A DNA stretch of 44,029 nt from Salinispora fenicalii (GCF_000514815.1 NZ_AZWQ01000034.1:542-44570), one strand, 5' to 3'. Positions 15,847 through 23,813 are shown, numbered from the stretch's first letter. Notes: generated by a model not told the origin, from the letters alone. Translations and numbers: made by a program.

Positions 15847-18042
15847 ATGGGCAGCGTCCAGATCGTCACCACGATCATCGCGGCCGCCATCACCGCTGTG
15901 GCGGTGTGGCTCGCCGTGCGGGCAGTCATGAAGATGGTGGCCGTGATCCGGCTGGGCCAGCCGGATCCGACCCGCTTCACCGACCGGGCCGCGCGGACGA
16001 GGACGATGCTGGCGGAGACCGCGGGTCACACCCGGATGCTTCGCTGGAGCCTCGTGGGAGCCGCGCATTGGTTCGTGATGGTCGGGTTCATCGTGCTGTC
16101 GCTGCTGGTGCTGGAGGCGTACTTCGAGGTCGTCTCCCCAACCGGCGGGCTCCCGCTGGTCGGGAACTGGGCGGTCTACGGTCTCGTCACCGAATGGCTC
16201 GGCATCTTCGGGATCGCCAGCATCTTGGTGTTGATCGCGATCCGGCTGCGGAACCGGCCGACCCGGCCCGGTGGAAGGTCCCGGTTCACGGGCTCGACCA
16301 TGTGGCAGGGCTACTTCGTCGAGGCCGTCATTCTCGGCGTCCTGGTGATGGGTTTTCTCATCCGGGGCTTCAAGGTCGCCACTGATCACTTTGAGTACCC
16401 GGTCTGGGCGGCGCCGCTCAGCCATGCGGTCGGTGGCCTGCTACCGAACTGGGAGGCCGGGGTCAGCGTCGCCGCCGTCATCAAGATCGCGATCTCGATG
16501 ACCTGGCTGATCGTGATCTCGCTGAACGTGACCATGGGGGTCGCCTGGCACCGTTTCCTGGCCTTCCCCAACATTTTCTTCAAGCGCACCCCCGGTCGGC
16601 CGGGTTCTGGGCTCGGTGCCCTGCGGCCGATGATCAGCAACGGCGAGCTCCTCGACTTCGAGGAAGCGGATCCGGAGAAGGACCAGTTCGGCGTTGCCCA
16701 GGTCGAGCAGTTCACCTGGAAGGGACTGTTGGACTTCAGCACCTGCACCGAGTGCGGCCGCTGCCAGTCCCAGTGCCCGGCGTGGAACACCGGTAAGCCG
16801 CTGTCGCCGAAGCTGTTGGTGCTCAGCCTCCGCGATCACGCCTATGCAAAGGCCCCGTACCTGCTGGCCGGTGGTGGCAAGGACCTGACCGGTGCGGAGA
16901 AGGCCGCTGACGGGCAACTCGCCCATGTTGATGCGCTGGCGCTCGCCGAGGCGGAGAAGCCGCTGATCGGGGGCGCCGAGGAGTTCGGCGTCATCGACCC
17001 GGAGGTGCTCTGGTCCTGTACCACCTGTGGGGCCTGCGTCGAGCAGTGTCCGGTCGACATCGAGCACGTTGACCACATCGTCGATATGCGCCGCTACCAG
17101 ATGCTCATCGAGTCCAGCTTCCCCTCGGAGGCCGGGGTGATGCTGCGCAACCTCGAGAACAAGGGCAACCCGTGGGGCGCCCCGCAGAACACCCGAGAGG
17201 ATTGGACCAAGGGTCTCGATTTCGAGGTGCCGCGGGTCGGCGAAGTTGACGACTTCGAGTACCTGTTCTGGGTTGGCTGCGCCGGGGCCTTCGAGGACCG
17301 GGCCAAGAAGACCACCCGGGCGGTCGCCACGCTGCTGCACGAGGCCGGTGTTTCCTTCGCCATCTTGGGCGAGGGGGAGACCTGCTCCGGCGATCCGGCC
17401 CGCCGGATCGGCAACGAGTTTGTCTTCCAGATGCTCGCCCAGCAGAACGTTGAGACTCTGAACGAGGCGTTTGACGGCCGGGAGAAGAGCCGGCGCAAGA
17501 TTGTCGCTACCTGTCCGCACTGCTTCAACACCCTGGGCAACGAGTATGGGCAGCTCGGTGGGGAATTCGAGGTGGTGCACCATACCCAGCTGCTGGCCCA
17601 CCTGGTGTCCACCGGCGCGCTGACCCCGGTGCAGCCGATCGATGGCGGCGTCACCTACCACGACCCTTGCTACCTGGGCCGGCACAATCGGGTCTTCGCT
17701 CCGCCGCGTGAGGTGCTTGGTACGGCGGTCCAGGGTGAGGTCACCGAGATGCCGCGGAACAGTGAACGCTCCTTCTGCTGTGGCGCTGGCGGCGCCCGCA
17801 TGTGGATGGAGGAGAAGATCGGTAAGCGGATCAACGTGGATCGGGTCGAGGAGGCCATGTCGACCGGCGCAGCGACGGTTGCGGTCGGCTGTCCGTTCTG
17901 CTCGACGATGCTCAACGACGGCGTGAACGGCAAGGGCGCTGGCGAGCAGGTCGAGGTGGTTGACGTGGCCAGCGTTCTGCTCCGGTCGGTACGCCCGGAA
18001 CAGCCGCAGGTCAACGAGGAGGGTGAGCGGGTCGCGGGCTGA
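15847..18042 (+). CDS. etfD: EtfD-like membrane Fe-S oxidoreductase
   Basis: 731 aa. The N-terminal third has about five hydrophobic helices (nitrate-reductase gamma/DUF-type membrane part). Then two [4Fe-4S] ferredoxin motifs begin at C300 (CTECGRCQSQCP) and C391 (CTTCGACVEQCP). The C-terminal half has the two cysteine-rich CCG domains of heterodisulfide-reductase type: CPHCFNTLGNEYG, HDPCYLGRHN, FCCGAGGARMW and CPFCSTML. The M. tuberculosis homologue Rv0338c (EtfD) is the membrane oxidoreductase that re-oxidises the electron-transfer flavoprotein during fatty-acid beta-oxidation. The same role is inferred here and agrees with a palindrome shared with fadE5. ATG follows GGGAGGG at 9 nt. Confidence 0.88.
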   Translation: MGSVQIVTTIIAAAITAVAVWLAVRAVMKMVAVIRLGQPDPTRFTDRAARTRTMLAETAGHTRMLRWSLVGAAHWFVMVGFIVLSLLVLEAYFEVVSPTGGLPLVGNWAVYGLVTEWLGIFGIASILVLIAIRLRNRPTRPGGRSRFTGSTMWQGYFVEAVILGVLVMGFLIRGFKVATDHFEYPVWAAPLSHAVGGLLPNWEAGVSVAAVIKIAISMTWLIVISLNVTMGVAWHRFLAFPNIFFKRTPGRPGSGLGALRPMISNGELLDFEEADPEKDQFGVAQVEQFTWKGLLDFSTCTECGRCQSQCPAWNTGKPLSPKLLVLSLRDHAYAKAPYLLAGGGKDLTGAEKAADGQLAHVDALALAEAEKPLIGGAEEFGVIDPEVLWSCTTCGACVEQCPVDIEHVDHIVDMRRYQMLIESSFPSEAGVMLRNLENKGNPWGAPQNTREDWTKGLDFEVPRVGEVDDFEYLFWVGCAGAFEDRAKKTTRAVATLLHEAGVSFAILGEGETCSGDPARRIGNEFVFQMLAQQNVETLNEAFDGREKSRRKIVATCPHCFNTLGNEYGQLGGEFEVVHHTQLLAHLVSTGALTPVQPIDGGVTYHDPCYLGRHNRVFAPPREVLGTAVQGEVTEMPRNSERSFCCGAGGARMWMEEKIGKRINVDRVEEAMSTGAATVAVGCPFCSTMLNDGVNGKGAGEQVEVVDVASVLLRSVRPEQPQVNEEGERVAG

Positions 18043-18061
18043 TCTTGCTCTGGACGGGGAC

Positions 18062-18090
18062 GGCGGCGGCACCCACCAGGTGCTGTCGCC
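18062..18090 (+). terminator. etfD terminator hairpin
   Basis: GGCGGCGGCACC and GGTGCTGTCGCC pair over 12 bp (two G-U) around the loop CACCA, 20 nt after the etfD stop. Confidence 0.75.
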
Positions 18091-18120
18091 GGTCGCTCTG
18101 CCGTCGGCCCGACCGAAATG

Positions 18121-18135
18121 ATTACCGAAGGTAAT
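18121..18135. promoter_or_regulatory. ATTACC-N3-GGTAAT dyad
   Basis: Perfect 6-bp inverted repeat with GAA centre, flanked by a further GACC (18111-18114) and GGTC (18136-18139). It sits just upstream of the AT-rich promoter-like stretch of the NlpC/P60 gene. Resembles the etfD/fadE5 palindromes in half-site but has a shorter spacer. Regulator unknown. Confidence 0.4.
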
Positions 18136-18357
18136 GGTCGTGGATGTCAATTTATTGGAAATGTCCGTAATTCCTGAGTAGGGCCGGGCACTATTTGTGG
18201 GCGGGCGACTACGCAGAAGTGAAAGCCGGTCGTTTGCCTTGATTCCGCACCGGGCCCTCCCTATCGTTGTGCGTTGGCTACGGTGGATCGTCTGCCTCGT
18301 ATCCCCCCCTTGTCCCGAGGCGCCCCGTTGTCCGGGTTGCAAAAGGAGTCGGTGCCG

Positions 18358-19374
18358 GTGGCAACCACGCCCCCTCATTGTCAGGACTCGGCATGGCCGC
18401 GCCGTCCGGGAGGGCTGCGTCGGGCCGCTCACGGCCTGCTCGCCGCAGTCGCCGCGGTCGCGGTCAGTCTCGGTGCGCTGGCAGTCCCCGCGTACGCCGA
18501 GCCGTCCGTGGAGGAGATCGAGGCCGCGATCGACGAGCAGTGGCGTGAAATGGAGCCCACGATTGCGCAGTACAACAAGGTGCGGGCGCAGCTTAAGGTC
18601 AACCGCGAGAAATCGGAGGACCTGGCGAAGAAGCTCGCTCCGCTCCAGGAAAAGAGCGAGATCGCGATGCGGCGGATCGGCAGCATGGCCTCGCAGTACT
18701 ACATCACTGGTCCGTCGCGGGAGCTCGGCGCGCTGCTGGTGAGCGATGATCCGAATGGGATCAGCGAGGATCTGGCCCTGCTGAATCGGGTTGCCGCTAT
18801 GGAGCACAAGCAGCTCGAGGAAGTGCTGAAGGTCCGCAGAGAGTACGAGGATCAGAAGAAAGCGCTCGATGAACTGATTGCCGCACAGGATACGCAGGAG
18901 AGCGAACTGGCGGCGAGGAAGAAGCAGATCGACGCTGAGATCAAGCGGCTCAAGGACTCGCTCCCGGTGACTACGGTGTCGACCCCGCAGTGCCCCACCA
19001 TCAACGGTGTGGTCAGCGAGGCTGCCCGGACTGCCATCCGGACCGCCTGCGCTCAGGTGGGTGACCCGTACGTGTGGGGTGCCACCGGCCCCAACTCGTT
19101 CGACTGCTCCGGACTGACGCAGTACGCGTACAAGGCGGCCGGTATCTATCTGACGCACTACACCGGCGCCCAGTGGAACGAGGGCAGGGCGATTTCGCGC
19201 TCCGACGCGCGCCCTGGCGACCTCGTCTTCTTCTCCAGCCCCGGCAACCTGCACCATGTCGGCCTGTATCTCGGTAACAGCCAGATGGTGCACGCGCCCC
19301 GGACCGGAAAGCCGGTCATGGTTTCCAGCATCAACACCATGCCGTCGATCGCCGGCTTCCGTCGACCAGGCTGA
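18358..19374 (+). CDS. Secreted NlpC/P60 peptidoglycan endopeptidase (RipA-like)
   Basis: 338 aa from GTG 18358, which has AAAGGAG 9 nt upstream; the frame opens earlier at a TTG (18274) without a site. A twin-Arg-like basic stretch and hydrophobic core end in AYA before EPS, a signal peptide of about 44 residues. A long coiled coil (about 48-210, EKSEDLAKKLAPLQEKSE) precedes the NlpC/P60 domain (about 215-338), with nucleophile C250 (FDCSGL), H300 (HHVGLYLG) and H312. Such enzymes cut the D-Glu to diaminopimelate bond in wall peptides during daughter-cell separation. The coiled coil is likely autoinhibitory or targeting, by analogy with RipA and FtsEX-activated enzymes. Confidence 0.9.
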   Translation: MATTPPHCQDSAWPRRPGGLRRAAHGLLAAVAAVAVSLGALAVPAYAEPSVEEIEAAIDEQWREMEPTIAQYNKVRAQLKVNREKSEDLAKKLAPLQEKSEIAMRRIGSMASQYYITGPSRELGALLVSDDPNGISEDLALLNRVAAMEHKQLEEVLKVRREYEDQKKALDELIAAQDTQESELAARKKQIDAEIKRLKDSLPVTTVSTPQCPTINGVVSEAARTAIRTACAQVGDPYVWGATGPNSFDCSGLTQYAYKAAGIYLTHYTGAQWNEGRAISRSDARPGDLVFFSSPGNLHHVGLYLGNSQMVHAPRTGKPVMVSSINTMPSIAGFRRPG

Positions 19375-19388
19375 GCCGGCGACTGAAT

Positions 19389-19422
19389 CGAGGCCCCGGA
19401 CGACAAGTCGTCCGGGGCCTCG
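19389..19422 (+). terminator. Strong hairpin after the NlpC/P60 gene
   Basis: A 16-bp perfect inverted repeat (19389-19404 with 19407-19422; arm GAGGCCCCGGACGAC) begins 15 nt after the stop. The near-continuous palindrome closes with a small loop. Confidence 0.9.
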
Positions 19423-19548
19423 TCGTGTGCGTCTGCCGGTTCCCGGGCGGGTGTCACCCGTCGGCTCGTCCGCTGGTCATCCGTTGGTAGCCGTTGGTCG
19501 CAGCGAGTGGTCGCTGGTCGCTCGCGAGTAGCCGCCACCCGCCCAGCG

Positions 19549-20127
19549 TCAGCGCGTCGGCCAGGTGCGCCAACTCTGCCAGGAGCGGCTGGGCGTGGGG
19601 CCCCGCTGCCCCTGGTAGCGGGAGCCGTAGACGGCCGATCCGTATGGGTGCTCGGCGGGTGAGCAGAGGCGGAAGATGCAGAGCTGACCGATCTTCATGC
19701 CGGGCCAGAGCATGATTGGCAGGTTCGCCACATTGGAGAGCTCCAGCGTCACATGGCCGGAGAAGCCCGGGTCGATGAAGCCGGCGGTCGAGTGGGTGAG
19801 CAGCCCGAGCCGGCCAAGGGAGCTCTTGCCTTCCAGCCGGCCGGCGAGCTGGTCCCCGAGTGAGATGACCTCGAGGGTGGAGGCGAGCACGAACTCGCCG
19901 GGGTGCAGCACGAACGGCTCGCCGTCGGGCACCTCGACCGCCGAGGTCAGGTCGTCCTGCTGCCGGGACGGGTCGATGTGCGTGTAGAGGTGGTTGTTGA
20001 ACACCCGGAAGAGCTTGTCCAGCCGTACGTCGATGCTGGACGGCTGGACCAGCGCGGGATCGAACGGCTCCAGCGCCAGCGTGCCGGCCTTGATTTCGGC
20101 GGCCAGGTCACGATCGGAGAGAAGCAT
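19549..20127 (-). CDS. dcd: dCTP deaminase, probably bifunctional (dUMP-forming)
   Basis: 192 aa. The trimeric dUTPase/Dcd fold is shown by PSSIDVRLD (29-37), GRLEGKSSLGRLG (96-108), HSTAGFIDPGFSG (112-124) and TLELSN with catalytic E129. Actinobacterial enzymes of this length (M. tuberculosis Dcd) deaminate dCTP and hydrolyse the dUTP formed, giving dUMP for thymidylate synthesis; the same is inferred. The ATG at 20127 is preceded by TATGGT and exactly 6 nt, so the mRNA is probably leaderless; an open frame extends 36 nt upstream but is not needed. The C-terminal RSWQ is followed by a slightly unusual tail (SWRTWPTR). Confidence 0.95.
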   Translation of the reverse strand: MLLSDRDLAAEIKAGTLALEPFDPALVQPSSIDVRLDKLFRVFNNHLYTHIDPSRQQDDLTSAVEVPDGEPFVLHPGEFVLASTLEVISLGDQLAGRLEGKSSLGRLGLLTHSTAGFIDPGFSGHVTLELSNVANLPIMLWPGMKIGQLCIFRLCSPAEHPYGSAVYGSRYQGQRGPTPSRSWQSWRTWPTR

Positions 20128-20133
20128 CGGACC

Positions 20134-20139
20134 ACCATA
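20134..20139 (-). promoter_or_regulatory. dcd -10 element (leaderless promoter)
   Basis: TATGGT on the minus strand (TANNNT type) with a 6-nt gap to the dcd ATG. Confidence 0.6.
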
Positions 20140-20176
20140 GCGAGTGGGGCGACACGCGCCCATTTCGCCTGGGCAT

Positions 20177-20192
20177 TCGAACGCACGTTCGA
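20177..20192. promoter_or_regulatory. Perfect LexA (SOS) box
   Basis: TCGAACGCACGTTCGA is an exact palindrome matching the Gram-positive/actinobacterial SOS box TCGAAC-N4-GTTCGA. It abuts the -10 element of the PPOX-family gene (20193-20198) and would cover its -35 region, so LexA should block that promoter. It is 37 nt upstream of the dcd -10 on the other strand and could affect it too. Confidence 0.85.
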
Positions 20193-20198
20193 TAGGGT
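20193..20198 (+). promoter_or_regulatory. PPOX-gene -10 element (leaderless promoter)
   Basis: TAGGGT (TANNNT type) lies 6 nt before ATG 20205 and immediately after the LexA box. Confidence 0.6.
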
Positions 20199-20204
20199 GC
20201 GGGT

Positions 20205-20741
20205 ATGGCTTCCTGGTCCGAGTTCGCCGCCGACGTACCTCGCCTCGCCGATGGGGTCCGCCGGCTTCTTCAGCAGTACGGGCCGGGCCTGGGCTACCTG
20301 GCCACGGTCCGCGCCGACGGCGGTCCTCGCGTGCATCCGGTCTCCCCGGTGCTCACCGAGGAGGGCCTATTCTGTTTCGTGATTGACTCGCCCAAGCGGC
20401 GCGACCTGGAGCGCGACGGGCGTTACGCGCTGCATTCTTTCCCCGCCGAGGAGAGTGACGACGAGGCTTACCTGGCGGGCCGTGCGCACCTGGTGACGGA
20501 TCAGACCCGGGTGACCCGCTTAGCTCGTCGGCACTGCGCGATCTATGACATCGATTGGCGCCTCTTCGAGTTCAGCATTGATGTCGCGATGATCGCCCAG
20601 CACGACATCGCTGGCGTGGCGAGACCGGCTGTTCAGGTCTGGCTGGAGCCGGGTGGTCAGCCCGCGTCGGGTCGCCCCGGCCAACCTCGACGTGTCGCCC
20701 CACCGGCCCCCACCGTCGATCAGGGCAGCGCGGCGGCCTGA
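20205..20741 (+). CDS. PPOX-family flavin/F420-binding split-barrel protein
   Basis: 178 aa. The fold is shown by GYLATVRADGGPRVHPVSPVL (split across about 29-49), FCFVIDSPKRRDLERDGRYALHSF and EAYLAGRAHLV, typical of pyridoxamine-5'-phosphate-oxidase-like proteins that bind FMN or F420. The last 30 residues are Pro/Gly-rich and not conserved. True PNPOx activity is unlikely from this short form; in actinobacteria such proteins are mostly uncharacterised reductases or haem-related enzymes. A perfect LexA box just upstream suggests induction by DNA damage. Start ATG 20205 is supported by the leaderless -10. Confidence 0.8.
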   Translation: MASWSEFAADVPRLADGVRRLLQQYGPGLGYLATVRADGGPRVHPVSPVLTEEGLFCFVIDSPKRRDLERDGRYALHSFPAEESDDEAYLAGRAHLVTDQTRVTRLARRHCAIYDIDWRLFEFSIDVAMIAQHDIAGVARPAVQVWLEPGGQPASGRPGQPRRVAPPAPTVDQGSAAA

Positions 20742-20759
20742 GCGCCGGCCTCACAAGAG

Positions 20760-20794
20760 CCGCTGCCGGCCCCGAACGTCGGAGCCGGCAGCGG
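20760..20794. terminator. Bidirectional terminator hairpin
   Basis: CCGCTGCCGGC (20760-20770) and GCCGGCAGCGG (20784-20794), a perfect 11-bp stem between the convergent PPOX-family and M43 genes. Confidence 0.85.
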
Positions 20795-20811
20795 ACTGTG
20801 CCGGTCGAGGG

Positions 20812-21807
20812 CTAAGCCCGATACGTATTCCAGGCGGTCAGCATGCGGCTGGCCTGGCCCGGAGTGAATTCGTACATGCAGGAGTCGTAGGTGTAGTCCA
20901 TGAAGTTGTGGATCGGGTCCACGCCCGCCGCGGAGCAGGTGTCCCGTCCGGTCGGGCACTGGTAGGCCGGGGAGGCTTCGGCCGGGGTGTCGCTGACCTC
21001 GTCCCCGGAGCCACTACAGCCGCCTTGGAAGGTGTGGTAGAGGTTCAACCAGTGGCCAACCTCGTGGGTGCCGGTGTCGCCGAGGTTGTAGTTGGTGGCG
21101 GTGCCACCCGGCAGCGACTCGTTCAGCACGACGACGCCGTCCATCTTGTTTATCGAGCGCTTCGGGAAGGTCGCCCAGCCGAGCAGGCCGCTCGAGAGGT
21201 CACCGAGGTAGATGTTGAGGGTGTCCGCGCCGCCGGTGCGCAGGGACCTCTTCATTGACCGTTCCGACGAGGAGCCATAGTTGATCGGGTACCAGCTCGG
21301 GTTCGTGACCCGGTTGATCGACTGGAGTGCGAAGCTGAAGGCTGTCGGGGCGCCACCGGTCGCCCCACTGAACGAGTCGTTCAGTACGTCGATCTGCGAG
21401 TAGATCATGGAGTCCGGGATGTTGCCGCCGGCCCGGGTGCTGTTCTCCTGGATGACGTGCACCACAACCGGGATGGCGACCGACGCGGGAGCCACGGGTG
21501 CGAAGGCGGCGGCGCCCTGGCGCCGTACCTGTATCTCCACCAGTTCGGCCAGCTCGTTCTCCCGCGCTTCCACCTGGGCTTCGGTCAGGTGGTTCGGGTC
21601 GTGTTCGGTGATGCTGCCGGGCCGAGCCTTGGCGTTGGCGTGGACCGGCTCGCACTCCTCGCTCGCGCCGTGCTCTGCGGCGTGGCTCGGGAGCGGTGCC
21701 GCGTGCGCCGGGGCGTAGCCGGCCGTGACGGCGCCGAGGAGTAGCGCGAGCGACGTTGACGCGATGCCGGCGCTTCGACGGGACAGTAGGTTGTGACGGA
21801 GGCCCAT
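20812..21807 (-). CDS. Secreted M43-family zinc metalloprotease
   Basis: 331 aa. A signal peptide (basic start, hydrophobic 14-30, cleavage near APAHA/APL at about 36) is followed by a propeptide-like charged segment (about 40-100) and the catalytic domain. Zinc motif HEVGHWLNLYH gives ligands H248, H252, H258 with catalytic E249; the Met-turn is M303 in NFMDY. This is the pappalysin/cytophagalysin (M43) pattern. Six or so Cys in the C-terminal part could form disulfides. ATG has AAGGAGG 6 nt upstream. Substrate unknown. Confidence 0.92.
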   Translation of the reverse strand: MGLRHNLLSRRSAGIASTSLALLLGAVTAGYAPAHAAPLPSHAAEHGASEECEPVHANAKARPGSITEHDPNHLTEAQVEARENELAELVEIQVRRQGAAAFAPVAPASVAIPVVVHVIQENSTRAGGNIPDSMIYSQIDVLNDSFSGATGGAPTAFSFALQSINRVTNPSWYPINYGSSSERSMKRSLRTGGADTLNIYLGDLSSGLLGWATFPKRSINKMDGVVVLNESLPGGTATNYNLGDTGTHEVGHWLNLYHTFQGGCSGSGDEVSDTPAEASPAYQCPTGRDTCSAAGVDPIHNFMDYTYDSCMYEFTPGQASRMLTAWNTYRA

Positions 21808-22101
21808 GGGCCACCTCCTTCTGGCAGCACAGCGGGGGGAGTGTGCGTGCCATGGCAGGAAACGTGGGGCAGACCTTACAAGACATCGATAAATTTGAAA
21901 ATGCTGATTTGGCTCGGCGGGGTCCTACCGGTAGTTCATGCCATGTCCCTGGCCGGGCTCGTCCGAATGGGAATGCGCCGGCGCCGCCGTTCCGCGGCTG
22001 CGGGTTCAGCTCGCTCCGGTGGCTGCTGGAGCGCGGTTCGCTCGGGTCGGCGGGTGCCGGGGTGTGCGCCACACGGTGCTTCAGGTAGAGTGGCCCCACC
22101 T
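21808..22101. other. Intergenic region M43 gene / tRNA-Gly
   Basis: 294 nt, divergent. It contains an AT-rich stretch (about 21875-21912, CATCGATAAATTTGAAAATG) likely to hold the protease promoter on the minus strand. No gene seen; plus-strand open frames are GC-bias artefacts. Confidence 0.5.
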
Positions 22102-22175
22102 GCGGGTGTAGTTCAATGGCAGAACATCAGCTTCCCAAGCTGACAGTGCGGGTTCGATTCCCGTCACCCGCTCCA
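22102..22175 (+). tRNA. tRNA-Gly (anticodon CCC), element attachment site
   Basis: Acceptor GCGGGUG pairs with CACCCGC, discriminator U, encoded CCA (22173-22175). Anticodon stem UCAGC/GCUGA holds UUCCCAA, giving CCC. T arm CGGGUUCGAUUCCCG. The tRNA is intact; its 3' 44 nt (22132-22175) recur at 23920-23963 as the far end of an inserted element. Confidence 0.96.
22132..22175 (+). repeat. att repeat, tRNA side
   Basis: TTCCCAAGCTG...CTCCA at the 3' end of tRNA-Gly, from anticodon loop to CCA; pairs with 23920-23963. Confidence 0.85.
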
Positions 22176-22181
22176 CGCACG

Positions 22182-22219
22182 GAAGCCCTGGTCAGGACAG
22201 ATGTCCCGCCAGGGCCTTC
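22182..22219 (+). terminator. Hairpin downstream of tRNA-Gly
   Basis: GAAGCCCTGG (22182-22191) pairs with CCAGGG-C-CTTC (22209-22219), with a smaller GGAC/GTCC stem inside. Likely the tRNA transcript end, inside the element. Confidence 0.6.
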
Positions 22220-22245
22220 GATGTTCCAAGATCGGTAATTACGTC

Positions 22246-22258
22246 GCGTGCCATTAGC
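22246..22258 (+). repeat. Arm-type-like repeat, left copy
   Basis: GCGTGCCATTAGC, spanning the integrase stop codon, identical to 23814-23826 near the other end of the element. Candidate integrase arm-binding site. Confidence 0.5.
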
Positions 22259-23386
22259 CCTGGCGATCCCGGGCCGCCGGCTGCTTCTTGCCCTTCTTGC
22301 TGCCCGGCTCATCCATGCCCCTCGCCGCACTACCAGACGGCTTCTTCGCCCTGAGCTGGTCCGCACGCATCGCTTCGTGCAGCGACTGGGCGATGGCGCG
22401 ATCAGCCTCTGTAGTCGCGTGCTGGTAGATCAACGCGGCCTGCGGCGAGTCGTGTCCCGTCCTGGCCATCAACTCACGAGTGCTCGCCCCGGTCCGGGCA
22501 GCGAGGGTGTTCCCGGTGTGTCGTAGATCGTGGAGTGTAGGTTCGGTTGGCCGATCTGCGCCACGGCCGCTCTCCAGCCCACCAGCTTGTTGAGGTTGCC
22601 CCGCCAGATCGGCCGCCCGCTCTCAGTGCTGAACACGAGCGCCTCAGGGTTGTCATCGACCTCCGCCGCGAGGTGGCCACGGCAGAACATCGACAACGGT
22701 CGGTGGCAGACTGACAATGCGCCGGCTCGCCCGGACTGCGGTGGACCGAGGACCAGGCCAACCCCGCGCTGCTCGGTGTACGCCTGCCGTACGCGAACGG
22801 TGCCGGTCACGGTGTCGATGTCCTGCCGTTGCAGTGCTGCCACCTCGCCCCAGCGCAGGCAGGCGAAGGTGGTCACCAGGACTAGGGCGCGATACCGAGG
22901 CGGCACGATGTCGGCCAGCTTGAAGACCTGGGCGAGTGTGAGCACGGGCCTCTCTGCCGGCTTTTCCTGGTCCGCACCCAGCATCCGGCATGGGTTCCGG
23001 GTCAGGATCTCGTCTTCCTTGACGGCCGTCATCAGCACTGCACGCAGCAGCCGGTATGCCTTGGCCGCCATACTCTCCGACACACCGTTGCCGAGAAGTC
23101 TCGCCCGCAACTCACGGATCATCGGCGTGTCGAGTCGACCCAGTTATATCCCGCCGAGGTGCGGCACGATGTGCTTGTCCAGCAGCCAGCCGTACAGGTG
23201 AACGGTCCGAGGCCGCAGGTTCGGCCGCTGATCGATCCACCGCCGGGCGTAGTCCCCGAGCGTCACCTTGGCACGATCCGGGTCGACCCATTCGCGCCGC
23301 GCCAACTGCGCCTCGACAAGCCTCCGAGCTACCGGGGGAACCTCACCGACGAGGAGATCCGCTTTCCACCGCTTACTCCGTAGCCG
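22254..23386 (-). pseudogene. Tyrosine recombinase (integrase), inactivated
   Basis: Reading minus from about 23386 the frame gives an N-terminal SAM-like core-binding region (KVTLGDYARRWIDQRP, LYGWLLDKHIVPHLGGI), then TAA at 23146-23144 in place of a sense codon, then continues LGRLDTPMIRELRARLL into the catalytic domain. The first active-site Arg is in TFACLRWGEVAAL. Near 22533 one base is missing: restoring it gives HDLRHTGNTLAARTG, the box II motif; without it the frame reads HSTIYDTPG. The C-terminal part then continues in the other frame as ELMARTGHDSPQAALIYQH. The first codons are also not recognisable. Likely targeted the tRNA-Gly gene beside it. Confidence 0.88.
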
Positions 23387-23424
23387 CTGCGCGGCATGTC
23401 AGCGCTGACTGGCACACTCCGCTC

Positions 23425-23796
23425 ATGAGTTACGACTTGGCGGTGTGGGAAGGTGACAGGCCCGCTGACAACGCCGCAGCGCTGACCACCTTCAAGGCGC
23501 TTTACGAGAGGTACGTCGGTAAAGGCCAGATCCCGCCGACGCCGCGCATCCGGGCTTACGTCGAAGCCCTGCTTGAGCGGTGGATCGACCTCACTCAGGA
23601 CGACGACGATGAGCGGAGCCCGTGGTCGACGGGGCCACTGATCAAGGAGGCATCGGGACCGTTCATCTACTTCCCGATGGTGTACAGCCGCTGTGAGGAA
23701 GTGTCGGCCGGTGCCGCACGAATTGCCGCTGAGCATGGCCTTGTCTGCTTTGACCCGCAGCTAGACCTGCTTCGGCCTGCTCCTGAGGAACTGTAG
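23425..23796 (+). CDS. Small conserved hypothetical protein (cargo of the element)
   Basis: 123 aa beginning MSYDLAVWEGDRPADNAAAL. I recall similar small acidic proteins as uncharacterised in many actinomycetes; no domain with known function is recognised. The middle is acidic (TQDDDDERSP) and the rest mixed helix/strand, soluble, no signal. The frame is intact while the integrase beside it is dead, which suggests either recent decay or retained use. The start ATG has no Shine-Dalgarno; CACACT lies 6 nt upstream, a near match to a leaderless -10. An open frame extending upstream overlaps the integrase remnant and is not supported. Confidence 0.75.
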   Translation: MSYDLAVWEGDRPADNAAALTTFKALYERYVGKGQIPPTPRIRAYVEALLERWIDLTQDDDDERSPWSTGPLIKEASGPFIYFPMVYSRCEEVSAGAARIAAEHGLVCFDPQLDLLRPAPEEL

Positions 23797-23813
23797 GCAG
23801 ATTCCGAACCATG

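Larger units (their letters stand above)
18043..18357. other. Intergenic region etfD-NlpC/P60
   Basis: 315 nt without a gene. From left to right: a 12-bp terminator hairpin (18062-18090), an ATTACC-GAA-GGTAAT dyad (18121-18135), an unusually AT-rich stretch (about 18145-18195) likely to contain the NlpC gene promoter, then a long leader to the ribosome site at 18342. I looked for ydaO-type c-di-AMP riboswitch motifs, common before actinobacterial NlpC/P60 genes, and found none. Confidence 0.65.

Noticed and set aside
18043..18357. Possible ydaO/c-di-AMP riboswitch before the NlpC/P60 gene
   Set aside because: The conserved ydaO blocks expected for this class are not found; only a short dyad and an AT-rich promoter-like stretch are visible.
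18274..18357. Upstream TTG start for the NlpC/P60 protein
   Set aside because: No ribosome site; GTG 18358 has AAAGGAG at proper distance and gives a normal signal peptide.
16441..19293. Very long minus-strand open frame (about 950 codons) opposite etfD and the NlpC gene
   Set aside because: High GC creates long antisense frames. The plus-strand genes have clear domains, catalytic motifs and ribosome sites; the antisense product is Arg/Leu/Gly-rich with no domain.
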